From contig OY811973.1 of assembly GCA_963681505.1 (NCBI GenBank), positions 3,197,955-3,261,954 on the forward strand: 64,000 nucleotides of DNA, read 5' to 3'. The notes under the pieces are model-generated. The model saw nothing but the letters and a program-made list of their open reading frames with translations. It made no database searches and had not been told where the DNA came from. Positions 1-11,800 of this stretch are shown one piece after another (position 1 is the first letter of the stretch; the number at the start of each line of letters is the position of its first letter). The DNA comes from Eunapius fragilis. Lineage: Eukaryota > Porifera > Demospongiae > Spongillida > Spongillidae. The position numbers were made by a program, and so were the translations under genes.

Positions 1-966
1 CCAAAGCCAAATGAGCATAAGGAGGAGGTGAATACTGCTGACGGATGAGTAGTCGGACAATACCCTTCCCTTGGGCTAAGCTGGGCCTGTTACCAGGCTG
101 TACAGTCTACTAACACCAATACATCGACAGAAGGTCATTTGAATGCCCCCCCCCCCCCCCCCCCCTTGGCCATAAGGTCCGTTTCCAGTGCCAGGGCAAT
201 GATTCAACTCTGCAAGTGCGAAAAACAAGTGCTCACAAGAAGCAACTTAAGGTATCAGCTCAGCCTCTATGATTATATTTCAGCTTTACCTACAATATTC
301 AATGTAATCCATAGTAGATTTACTGTTAGGAAAATGTTTCATGTGGGGGACTCAAATAATGTTGTACTGGTTTATCCAATTAATAACTTGTGACATATAT
401 AATTTTGGTTGACAAGCCATCAACGCCTTATCAATGTTACTATGTATAATTAAGAATCCAATAATGATTGTGATGAGCGGAAAAGTCTGGCTACAGGCTT
501 GACCAATTTAGGCCAAAGCCTAAGTACTAGTGTCAATGTTATACTCTTATGAACCAAAGAAATTTGTTTACACACTAAGTAATTCAGTTAGATATATCAG
601 GCTAGGACAATCAAATTAATATTAACATAATCAGAGCTCCAGCCAGGATAGTCCTGGCCAATAGTCAGGTTTAGAGACAATTAAAATTGCGAGTTGCTGC
701 CTTTGATTTAGACACACTGTGACTTTGCAGCACGAAAAGAGGTTAGCTGGAGAAATATGTCCACATCACCAAAGTCTCTACAGTCGAACAACTTTGGCAA
801 CCACCGCAAGGCTGCTACTGCAAGCTCTCGCATGGGAGAGTCACATTAAGTGTGTACTTATTATTATCGCTCCATACTTTTCATGGTCTACTGAGCGATG
901 TCAGGGAGACGGGAAATTTATTGCCACGAACTATGTACACGCAAGCACATTTCTACACCTTCTCAC
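1..966. other. Left-edge non-coding stretch with one poly-C tract
   Basis: I see no convincing exon here on either strand. A run of about 19 C lies near 146-165. The remainder is AT-rich unique-looking sequence. Because the exon at 967-1418 on the minus strand ends in a splice donor, this stretch should be mostly the first intron of that gene, whose further exons lie here unseen or beyond the window. Confidence 0.4.
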
Positions 967-1418
967 CTGAATCTGGAGTTGTTGATGTGCAAGTAGCCGA
1001 TGTTTTCCAGCCGAATAGGTCTGTCGCATCCATAAACATTTACAGACGAGATAACAACAGTCCTCAGTCCGTAGAGATGGAGGGAGTGTAGGTTTGTTGC
1101 GTTGGTGGAACTGAACGAGCACGACACACGCGATGACGTGCTTCCAACGATAGACAGGGAAAGGTCCGTGGCGTTCACGAAGACAGGCGTGGTGAGGGAG
1201 TGGTCTCCATCTAGGAGGTCCACCTTGACGCACTTCCCGGGCCCCTGGCGGGAGGAGAGGTTACGAAGGATGTCTTCGAGGGACTGGCAAGATGGGTACG
1301 AGGCACTGGAGCATCCCGCAGAGGCTTGTACGGACACACACGAGTTATGTGTCGTCGCTGTACATACAGCAGTGAGAAATAAAAGAACCTGTGAGTGTAG
1401 GTCTACACGGGACATCAT
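967..1418 (-). CDS. First coding exon of a secreted beta-helix-like protein (partial gene)
   Basis: The reading frame starts with two consecutive ATGs (1418 and 1415) followed by a hydrophobic stretch of leucines, valines and alanines that looks like a signal peptide. The mature part is Cys/Ser-rich. It then shows a ladder of short hydrophobic strands (DLSLSIVGSTSSRVSCSF, LHSLHLYGLRTVVISSVNVY, IGYLHINNSRFR) typical of right-handed parallel beta-helix, pectin-lyase-fold proteins. The exon closes at 967 with a canonical donor (CAG|GTGAGA) in phase 2 and gives about 150 codons. The rest of the gene would lie leftward, at or beyond the window edge. The fold assignment is inferred from the strand pattern only; no catalytic residues can be judged. 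A large secreted or receptor protein with a beta-helix ectodomain is plausible. Confidence 0.55.
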
Positions 1419-2618
1419 TGGCAGTTCACTCTCGGTCCCAGGCTCAGTTCACCGAGCATCCGGCGTGTGTAATAGCGGATGGATTACATCATCGGTACAG
1501 AAACCTGGGCCTGGGTACGAGATAACCTCAGAAAAATTTGTTCTATTGAAGGGGATCGGTGAGAAACCCCGTGTCTTAGAAAACAGCCTCTATTACATTT
1601 TGAAATGGACAATGAAACACCATCGCAAGCAAACATAGTTCGCGTATGACAGGAGCAAAGCCAAATCCAGGACCGATATTAATGCAACAGATTTTAACCA
1701 AATCCAAGGAGTATTCAGAGCTAGTTGCTACTTCCACAGCTTGGCATGCATGTACCTGAGTTGTAGAATCCTAGATGTTGATGATGGTAAATAAAGATTA
1801 CATTTGACGACCCAGATGTTGGAGATGGGGGGGGGGGGGGGGGGGGGAGCCTTTGAAAGCATCTGAGCGGCAGGATGCATTGCACGTTCACTTGTGTAAT
1901 TATTGGAGCCATTTAACACGGACTAAAATTTCATGTAAGCCGAATAATGTAACCCGAACAATATTTCATGGGATCAGAAACTAGAATTTAACCAACTCTG
2001 CATGGCCTTACATGCAAAAAATAAGACGCCCAGCACGATCTAAATTCTTATAGTTAATATCTTGTGACATGCAATTACTGATGTTATAGTTAACGTTATG
2101 ATATGACGATTATTTCCCGTCAATATGCCCGCTTTTGCAACACTCACCAACCCACCAGCCCCACCCCTTGACATTTTAATTGAAATTTCACACACGAAGT
2201 ACAAAATCTATGCATTAAAACTGTTACAGTAGTTCTTCCTCAGGGTCTGCTGCAGCAACAACAACAAAAAAAAAAAATCTGAGCCGTCACAACACCAAGG
2301 TTAGTATAATCCTCACTTTCAAATCTAAGCCCAACGAATCGAGGAGTAAGAATCTTTTGCGCTGGGCAGTAGGGTAAAAATCAATTTGAAATACATGATT
2401 TCGGGGAATTATTAAAAGGAGGCGAGCCCACCATTTTTGCCAACCAATTACCATATTTTGCCCTCCATGCAATTACAAATTCAAAGCTAATTACCGTACG
2501 GTACAACTATGGTACAGCTACGGTACAGCTAGCAAGCCCCCGTTTAATAATTCATCTATAGCTATAATCATGGCGCATAAATTTACTCAAACCAGTGTCA
2601 GCAGGTGCACGGACTATT
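1419..2618. other. Intergenic sequence with a poly-G tract
   Basis: No gene is visible. A run of about 20 G lies at 1828-1848. Open frames here are short and compositionally non-coding. The upstream promoter of the minus-strand gene at 967-1418 should lie in the first few hundred bases. Confidence 0.4.
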
Positions 2619-2855
2619 AATGGGATCGAGGCAGCGAAAGGGCATATTTTTTCAAGTTTTTATATTCAAAGAGACACCTATGACCTCTATAACATATTTC
2701 TTACACACTGGAAATTAATCTGTCCATCATGGTGTTACAGGGTCCTGTCGGAATTTTTTACATTTTTATTGCACGCGTGTAATTTGATGCCCCTTCCTTT
2801 CCTGAAAATTTTTGTAATATGCGCTAGGTCCCTTTTCGCTGCCTCGACCCCCCAT
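2619..2855. mobile_element. MITE family A, copy 1
   Basis: A 237-bp element with terminal inverted repeats: the left end TGGGATCGAGGCAGCGAAAG mirrors the right end, where TCCCTTTTCGCTGCCTCGAC is read inverted. Its interior is shared with copies near 29550, 32110 and 41490 (the segment around GGAAATTAATCTGTCCATCATGG and the CGCGTG-AATT block). There is no coding capacity, so it is a non-autonomous DNA transposon. Confidence 0.75.
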
Positions 2856-4663
2856 ATTTAGATCTATTCTTAATGATTAGACAATGCATAGGTTGAGGAT
2901 GTCTTTCATTTGTGTTAACAGTTACATGCGGCCTACGAGCATTACGGACTGTTGAAGCGATTCTGACTGTACAGGCGCCGGACAATGCTCTGGTCTACAC
3001 AGGCGGTGCTGGGCAACTGCTCGGGAAGCAACAGCGAGATAACCAGTGTCGTGGCCCAATAAGTACCAATACAGGCATGTAGGTACGAACTGAGTAGTTC
3101 AAAGTCACACCAAAGTAGCTCGCAGTGGATGTACGGGTGTTTGTAACACACTGCATGGGGATTATACCCAGGAATGTTTACGGACAATGAATGACATGCT
3201 GGCTATGCTGAAGGCAGCGCTAACAGATTGCAATCTCAGCGGTTCCCTGGCGACCAGAGACATTTGTGTGACCCTGCAAATCCCAACAGGTTCTCGAGAC
3301 AAGGTCCCACCAGCACCACACGAAGCAGTAACCGATGTTTTAATGCTCTTTCAATACAAATGACGGTTTTAGGAACTACACTGAAGAAGACATTCTCTAA
3401 ATGAAGCTGCATCAACCTAATACACGCGCTTTCAACTGAAATACTACACATGAAATGCAGTCAGACGGAGTACAACTCGCCTTATCATTAGATCCGTTGG
3501 TACATGAAACCTGTGGCTTGCTTTCGGTTGCATCGCTTCCCAGTAAAACTAAGATTCACGAGGGACACAAATTTCAAATCTAATCACGATGTGCGATAAA
3601 AGGAATATTTTGCGCATGCGCGTAGGTTGCATCGTAAAGTTTTTTAACGTGTGTACGTGTTTAACGAATTAATTCAATTTGTGCGTAAACTTATATCCCA
3701 ATCCTAACTTTCATATGTATACAAAAGAAAATATCACTGAATCCAAGTACCAGCTGGGTCGATGGAGTGATGGAGGGTCACATACCGGCATGAAATGGCT
3801 GATCAAAAGCTTGTCAATCCTTGCATTATTGAGAAGACAGATTATGAAATAAATGGTAAACAACCACTGAGTATAGCAGTTCTCTATACTGATCTCAATT
3901 TATTTATTTTGAAATCTTGATCATTGACAATCACTGACATGGCTGGATGAACAACAAGTCTGTGGATGTAAACTTTTTTTTAACTGCTATTCTTGACTTC
4001 ATGATCACTGCTCTGCTATAAATATTAGCTTGTAAGTGGGTGTGGCTGATGGGTCAGCAGCCAAGGTATGCCACCTAATGCATACGGGTCATGTTCCTTA
4101 ATCCATTCGCAACTGTGATGTCATCTGTCTAGTTTAACAAATAGATGTGAGGTCTGATTGTGAAACTATGCTTTGCTGCTTGGTGCTCTTTGTTGAAAGA
4201 GTATGAGTGGTTTACCGTATGTCGGCAATACTGTATGGCCTGATTTCTGTTTATCCAGCTCTATATCAGTCTCGGCCCCAGACCCAATGACTAAAACCCT
4301 GCCATTAATTATATAATCATTTCATTAATTATTCATTGATGGCATTGGCTTTCGTTAAAAATAGGTCGACGCAAATTATTAATTAACACAGGAATCTATT
4401 GTGTATACAGTCGTGTATGAGATATGTTGCATGTTGGTCCACTTGATGTTATTTAGTACTCATTTTCATGACCAGAATAAATAACTACATACATGTACAT
4501 ACCAGAGATGTTATGCATTGGATGCATACATGTAAGAATACATATGCAAGTATATATAATAGGTATATCTGAACATAATGATTGTACGTATAAGTGAAGT
4601 GAGCAGTGTTATAATGCACTGTGCAGACATGTATCGGTTGAAAGGGCAGAGGAGGTTCCTACA
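2856..4663. other. Unannotated AT-rich intergenic sequence
   Basis: No coding region, RNA gene or repeat array is recognisable. The only notable short motif is a palindromic TGCGCATGCGCG at 3611-3622, which matches the NRF-1 core; it is listed separately. Confidence 0.4.
3611..3622. promoter_or_regulatory. NRF-1-like palindrome
   Basis: TGCGCATGCGCG matches the NRF-1 half-site dyad (YGCGCATGCGCR) of animal housekeeping promoters. No transcript start is evident nearby, so its function is uncertain. It may mark an unseen promoter in the empty stretch 2856-4663. Confidence 0.3.
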
Positions 4664-5768
4664 CTATCGACGTTCCAGCCATCTTGATGTCACCAGTGCT
4701 CCCTACATCCACTCCACTGTCTCTTAGGCTGCACAGAGAGAGGGAGAAAAATAGCCACATTTAAAAAGTACTGTAGCAAGCACCTTAATTCATGCTTTTT
4801 ATTGTGATGTTCACTCTGGCCCTAACAACCTCTCCTTCTCCCACCTCCCACACACAGAATTTTTCGTGGACCTCTTCGCCACCACGGTCCTTTACTAACC
4901 ACCATCCTCTGTGGTAGGTCCCTCCATTCCCCCCCCCCCCCCCCCCCCCCCCCCACCCTTACCTTGCTCCTCCTATTCTTGCAATGTCCTTGGAATGAAG
5001 CTTGGCCTTGTGACTTCAAGATGGACCAGGCTGCTACTGGTGCACTTACAAAGGGTCTGAGCCCCCACTGCTTCTTTAAGAGGGGTCGCACTCCTGCTGT
5101 CTCCAAGGGGGATTGTGCTTCCAGAATCTTCACCGCTCGTGGTTCTTCTGCTGTCCTCTAGGACGTGTGGGAGTTCCAACATTTCAAGGTGGCTTGCATC
5201 ATCAGGGCTATCTGTACTCCGCCTTGTGTCTTTTAAGAGGCTCTGATTAGACTCTGTTACAGCAATCTGCTTTAAGCTTACATTGATAGAGCTGTATATT
5301 AAATGGAACACTCAAACCCACTGGAGAACAGCACAGGATGTATGGTCACACAAATATGTACCATGGCAAGCAGGGTGGGGGGGGTGGGGGGGTGGGAATG
5401 GCATATAGGATTTGAAGGCAATGGTGGTGTAAAAAGGAAGGAAACAAGGGTCTTAATAATAAGGGAAAATGGAATAGTCCTATATTTAGCACATTTCTAT
5501 ATGTAGGATATAGTATGTTGCTCATGTGCTAAATATAGGACTATTCCATTTTCCCTTATTATTAGACCCTTGTTTCCTTCCCTTTTACACCACCATTGCC
5601 TTCAAATCCTATATGCCACCAACTTTCTCATAGAGAATGTTTTTTATTTACTTGTACACATACAGATGCAATACACATGATACAATAATAGTTGTTTATT
5701 CTTACCAAAGAAATGGACCAGCAAAGTCAATCAACACTCCAGCCATGAAATGGCCACCAAGCCAGCCA
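4664..5768 (-). CDS. Possible minus-strand gene fragment, exons uncertain
   Basis: Two exon-like pieces join in phase. 5768-5706 sits between an acceptor and the donor CTTTG|GTAAGA and encodes a glycine-rich hydrophobic segment (GWLGGHFMAGVLIDFAGPFL), possibly a membrane helix. 5291-5050 follows a TATACAG acceptor and encodes a Ser/Thr/Asp-rich stretch (QSLLKDTRRSTDSPDDASHL and onward). The second piece either stops at 4970-4972 or uses the strong donor TTT|GTAAGT at 5049. A further exon-like piece 4728-4664 reads LRDSGVDVGSTGDIKMAGTSIV then stop, but its phase does not fit that donor. No start codon or upstream exon was found between 5769 and 7620, and the foldback repeat at 5398-5618 lies in the intron. 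The family is not recognised, and part or all of this may not be a gene. Confidence 0.3.
4925..4960. repeat. Long poly-C tract
   Basis: About 25 consecutive C on the plus strand followed by CACCC. It is one of many long G/C homopolymers in the window. Confidence 0.9.
5398..5618. mobile_element. Foldback (long inverted repeat) element
   Basis: Two nearly perfect arms of about 100 bp (5398-5500 and 5525-5618) are inverted copies separated by about 25 bp. Arm landmarks are GGCATATAGGATTTGAAGGC and its inverse, and GGAATAGTCCTATATTTAGC and its inverse. A diverged single arm recurs at 7330-7430 (ATATAGGAATCAAAGGTGAT then GGTGGTGTAAAAAGCAAGG). There is no coding capacity. The structure is that of a MITE or foldback transposon. 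Confidence 0.8.
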
Positions 5769-6009
5769 CTGGTAGGAGGACAGGCTTATCAAGTGGGGGA
5801 CATTACCAAAGACCAAAAGCAGCTGCCTCATTAATTCTATAAAGGTGTCAATGGTGCAAAAATGAATAAATCTCTTAGATTAAAACTGCAAAGCTAAAAC
5901 CCATTATATAATGTTATTAATTTCAATGTTGGGAGCAGTCCTATCTTTTGGAGGACAATACTGGGGCATAGTGTGTCTAGCAAAGGATCAGTTTTACCAA
6001 GGGGTGGGG

Positions 6010-6180
6010 TAGGGGAGGGGCACCCACCCACCCACCCACACACACACACACACACTCACATGAATTTTAAGATAATCTCATATCACACATGCGAGCGCTC
6101 ACTGCACACACACCTCCACACACCCATATACGCAAAGTGCGCGTACGCACGCACACACAATCACGCGCGCGCGCACGCAC

Positions 6181-6237
<57 letters not shown>

Positions 6238-6523
6238 TATACACATGAATTTTTAGATGATTCCATATCCTTAGATCACACATGCGAGCACACACCCACA
6301 CACGCAAAGAAAATCTCTTTGGAGTCTGAAGATTAGAATTGCACAATTAGCATAGCTTCCCCTAGCTTGGTGAGTAAACGTTATATTATCAATTTCTATG
6401 TAGGGGGCATAGTGACTAGCAAAGGATCAGTTTTACCAAGGGGAGGGGAGGGGCACCTACACACACACACACAAACACACACACAAACTCACACACATGC
6501 TTTGATCACACATGCGAACGCAC

Positions 6524-6611
<88 letters not shown>

Positions 6612-6612
6612 A
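6010..6612. repeat. (CA)n microsatellites
   Basis: Dense CA tracts lie at 6037-6056, 6170-6233, 6460-6500 and 6520-6610 on the plus strand. The last is the longest, about 45 units. Intervening sequence is partly duplicated. Confidence 0.95.
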
Positions 6613-7030
6613 CGCACACAAACATATGCACATACATACACACTCCCTTCCTGCCTGGACCCTGAACATATCCTGTACGAAGGGTATTAAATATAGGGCT
6701 TTCTATTGAACGTGAAATAGCCTATATGTATGATTTACCACTGAATCGATGCTCGAGTCCAGCTATATACATGTATCCGATCGATCGCTGTACCCTCGAT
6801 AACGTAGATTGTTCGTCGAAGGCGATGTTTTAGCCGCGTGGTGGATTAATAAGGCGATAGAAAAAAAATGCGACGGAAGTCAGCCACTACGACAAATTAT
6901 TACCAGATCGAAGATAAGATCGATCGATGAGATAGGAAAAGCGGTCGCTACGATTGATAAAGTACACATCGATAAAAAAAGTATCGCATCGACAGAAAAA
7001 TGTGAATTTTGTCCCAAACGGCGCTTCATA

Positions 7031-7058
7031 TCACCGCTACGCTAGAGCGTAGCGGTGA
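7031..7058. repeat. Perfect 28-bp palindrome
   Basis: The arms TCACCGCTACGCT and AGCGTAGCGGTGA flank a 2-base centre (AG). It could be the junction of inverted transposon ends or a hairpin-forming site. Confidence 0.85.
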
Positions 7059-7620
7059 TGTAATCCATCCGCAGCTGCTAGTGTGGTCTGGGAACGAGAC
7101 TAGGCATACGGGTGAACCATGGTAGATCCGCCCCTGCTTGCTATGGGGGGATGTCATTAGTGCCAAAAGTCTGTATGCGCAGTGCAACGATCGATGACGC
7201 AGCGCAGCGATCTCGTACCCAAAAATTATGGGTATTCGAATAATTGATATTATGCTGACTCGAGAAAAACATTATTAGAGAGCTAGTGGTCGGGATGGCA
7301 TGGCAAACATTCTCTACACGAGAAGGTTGGTGGTATATAGGAATCAAAGGTGATGGTGGTGTAAAAAGCAAGGGAACAAGGCTTCTGATTGAAAAGGAAA
7401 AATGAAATAGACCTATATTAGCACGCAAATTTAAACATGCGCTTACATTGAACGCTGGCTGCTGTTACTGGTTGTTTAGCAACTTGTATCATTGCTTGCA
7501 CGTTTAGGATCAAAAGTACATGGCGTAAAGAAATTATGTACATGAAGCATTGAGGGCGGAGTTAGAGGTCAGAGGTGTGGTGAATGCATCTCGTGAGCGA
7601 AACTTATGCAAAAAAAAAAA

Positions 7621-8574
7621 ATGCCCGGCAGGGGAAGAGGGAACCAGCGAAGTGCAATGACAGGGCCTGGTAGTGCCCCGACACCAGGCGATGGTACGTA
7701 GTAGGGACAAAAGCAAAAATAGTTGCCTTACCTATCCTCCCTTAACCCCCCCAAAATGCTATAACATTGGAAGTCAAACCTGAGGCCACCATTCCGGCTA
7801 CTCAACCGGACGCGGGAGAGGAGACGTTGAACGGCGGGACTAATGGCCGCGGAAGAGGGACCCAAGCGGCAGTCGGACTGAAAGAGCCTAGCGAGGAACT
7901 TGTGGAGAAAATGAAACAGTCATTGGGTATTAAGCCTATACTTTTATTTCCCCTTCAAACTTTCTTTATAATCGTTGTCTAAATCTTCCAGGACTCAAAC
8001 CGAATGAAGCAGTTGAAAATGAGGGTGTCAGAAAACCAGCAAGCATCCCAAAGCAAGCTGAAGCGACTCAATCCACACGTGACGTTCCGACGACGTTTAA
8101 CCCCAACGCGGCGCCATTTGTCCCCTCGTGCAAGTACGACGCGACGACAAGCCACGCCTCCGGCATCCCAAACCAGCACCCAACCCATTCGTTTTTGCAG
8201 GCCACACCCACCACCAGTTGGAACGTGAATGCAAAGGCATTCGTTCCAGGTTTCACCTCCGTCATACCAGCAGAAGAGGTGTTTGAGGAGGAAGAGGAGG
8301 ATTACATGGGAGGAGCCCAGGGGTCGGACCCCTACACCGTACCGGTCATCACCCGGGGGTTCAAGGACGGGCTGGACGAAGGAGGCGTCGCCCTTCTGAA
8401 CATGGGGGCGGAGATCCTCATCAACGCTACCCTGTACCCCGCAACATTTGAGCGTCTCAAGCACAAGCTTAGGAACATGCTGGTGTACCCCATCGGTCTG
8501 CCTGGTCCCCAGCCTCTTGTGTTGAATAAACTGTGTGACATGATCATTCTATGGGTAAGAGTTTGTATGTGTGT

Positions 8575-8645
<71 letters not shown>

Positions 8646-8796
8646 TCAGGTTGTAATTGGCCATAAGCTAGTTAGCCTGTTATTGGTTTAAATAAAAAGG
8701 TTAAATAAAAAGGTTGTGCAACGATTTGAGGCAAATACAATCAAGGTTGCACAACATTTACATATTGCTGGTTGTCGTGGGTTGTTGTTGTGTGTG

Positions 8797-8834
<38 letters not shown>

Positions 8835-11800
8835 TTGACTGATTGATTGAATGATTGATTGATTGATTTATTGATTAAATAATACATGCGCACACACAAC
8901 ACATGTTTCACCAGGCTGTCAGGATACCTGACTTCAGAATCATGGCAAGTAAGATTTGTGAGATCCTCTTTGAGCAAAAAGATGTCTTGAGGATATGCTT
9001 ACAAAGGTTATTCTTGTGGCCAAAGGGAGGAGGGGGTGGGGTCTACGGGGGAACATGTCTGGGGAAGAGGGTGTTGTTTGACTTGTGGAGGAGGGGGTGG
9101 AGCCTTTTTGTTAGCTCATCATTTTGCACATTATCTGCAACAATAAATAAATGCATGTGCAAGTCCTAGTGCCTCAAGTTTGACATGTCGTGTGGTATAA
9201 TTATTTTGGTGTGAATTATATGATGCTGGAACAAATGCCAAGTGTGTGTGTGGGAGTGTATGTGGGGGTGGGAGGGGTAGGGCAAGCAATATTGAACCAG
9301 TTGGTTGTTTATTAAGTACCTTCTGCTACATGCCAGTGATGCACCACTGTAAGTCAAGAGGACAAGACTGGTTTATCATTCTTGTGCACCCACAGTCAAC
9401 TTTATGGGTGTGTAGATTTTGGGAACCGATCAGATGTGCTTTTGGTTGCCCCTTTGCAGCCTTAAAGGGTTTTCTCCGTCACTGTCAGTGGTCACCACTG
9501 AAGAGGAGATGCAGAGACTAATATCCTTCACCATGTTCATTGCGGAAGTCTTTTCGAGGGTCAGGATGGTGAGCATTTAATAGAATAGTGTACAAAAGCA
9601 TGTTTGCGTGGTGTGTAAGAATTTTATCAGCTTGCAGAATTAAAAACTGCTCTCCACACACACACATACACACATCTAAGGACTACCAACCAATTTGGGT
9701 TATGGGAGCATCTATATGTGACTACATGAGACTGCTTCTGGACACGAACAATGAAGAGGCCATATATGCAGTCTGCAATGCACTGAAGGTGTTACATAAT
9801 TAGAGTGGGGAGTGTTGGTATACAAGTGCCTTAAGCTGGTACATCCCTGCATGGGGAAGGTTGCTTGTATGCCCTGCTTGTCTGTGGGAAGCTGGTATTG
9901 GGTAATTATTTGGTTACAACCTCAATGCCTGCAGCAAAACCCTAAGAAGTGGCTAAATTTGGAAGTGATGTGTTGTTAGGGCCTCCCACATATTGGGAAC
10001 TGTTTAAGGGACAGTGGCCAGCATAAGACTTTTTCATATTTTCCAGGACAAGCAAAAGAAAAGCAAACCCTCATTGCCTGAGAAATTTATGTGCAAATTA
10101 AAAGTATTCAGTGCCTCGTAACTCTTATGATGGATAGTCCAATTCTTGATGCGTAATGATGATGATTTGACAGAGGGACTTAGCAGTTCACAGAAAAATA
10201 AATTTAAAAATTGAAAACTTTTTTTAAAAGACTGCTCTCGTGGGAGTTTGCCCCATTTAATGTAACTTTCTGGAACGAAATGCTTGCTTTTGTCCTGTTA
10301 ACCAGTTCACTACTATCATTATGATTATACACAAGGAATACGGAGGGAAAAGTACCATCTCACTCTCACAATAATTAACTTCAGAAGTTATTTTCAGCCG
10401 CCCTGGATTGAGGCAGTGATGACTGGAGTGCCAAATACCTTTGATTTGTAGCAGTGCTTCTGTTCTGTGGGACCCCCTATCTTCATAGTTACCGCACAGA
10501 GATGATTATTTTAGACAAAAGCATTCAGTGTGCACACACCAGCGCAACTTGTGAACTAGAATGGAAAGGGCTTACCAGCTTTTCTCCTCTCCAATATTTT
10601 TGATGCACAATCACTGTTCGTTAATCCACAGACAATTATGGCCCCCCCCCCACCTCCACTCACCACCAGCATCACCCTATCTAATGTTAAGCATTATTTT
10701 TGAGGAATCTCAGTATTCATGACTAATAAGTGATATTTTTTGTGGTTTTTTACTTTCATTTTGTAGCTAACTGGATCACTACTGCACATGTGCACAAGCC
10801 ACCACACAGAGGTACGGGCTATAAAGGAAGTGGCAGTGAGGCTGCCTGTTCTGATGGACAGGCTCAAGATGCTGACAATTAGCGGCACTCTAAGCAGGTA
10901 ACAGAGAAGTACTGAAGGCAGATGTGCCAATCCTTCACCCCTATCCCCACATCCCACATCCCCCACCCCAATCCCCACACACCCCACCCCTATCCCCACA
11001 TCCCCCACCCCTATGCCCACGCCCCCACCCCTATGCCCACGCCCCCACCCCTATCCCCACGCCCCCCACCCCTATCCCCACACACCCCACCACTATCCCC
11101 ATGCTCCCACCCCTATCCCCACACACCCCATTACTATCCTCATGCTCCCACGTCCCCCACCCCTCACGATGCATGTCTGTCATTGGAAGAACTGCTTTCC
11201 GTTTCAGAAAAAAAAATTTAAAAATATATCTACTTTGCCTCCAACCCTCTCCCCTCCTTTGCATGATGCTGTTTATTGGTAGTATGTTTTGCATTTCATA
11301 AGTATATACTGTATATGTATAAATAATAAAAATATCATATACACCAGGATAGTTATAATATTTTTTTTAGGTCTTCATCTCATTACAAATGGAAGTATAC
11401 ATGTAATATGTTTAGAAAATGTGGCATGCATGGAAGTGGTGTCGTTTAACCCCCACAGAGAGAAATGCTACAATGCACCTACACGTACAATATGTTGTCA
11501 AGGTAGCTACGTATATTAACACGACTATGTCAGTGTAATGTCCTTTTGAGTGTCTATTTATGTGTGCATGTGACAGTGGTGTTAGTTTACTCTTATCTCC
11601 ATCTGACTATCTGTCTAAATCTCTCATACACATGCTATGCAGTCGATGTGTTGAAGTGATCAAGCGCGTCTTGAGTCTTCATAGTCACAACTGGGGTCAA
11701 CCCATGTCTCCCGATACATCTTTAAAAGAGAACCCTCCACAGGTAGCTGGCTGGGTGAAGTGTGTGTGTGCATAAGGTACCATTTATAAGTCTCCTTTCC

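Larger units (their letters stand above)
5769..7620. other. Intergenic CA-repeat-rich region upstream of PAIP1
   Basis: The stretch contains a duplicated segment with CA tracts (5968-6060 and 6404-6480), long (CA)n runs at about 6170-6235 and 6520-6610, a perfect 28-bp palindrome at 7031-7058 and a single diverged foldback arm at 7330-7430. Open frames here are repeat translations. The PAIP1 promoter must lie just before 7621, where no TATA box is obvious. Confidence 0.6.

Noticed and set aside
1102-1638. Plus-strand frame of 178 codons
   Set aside because: Antisense to the signal-peptide exon at 967-1418, whose composition and splice donor are far more gene-like.
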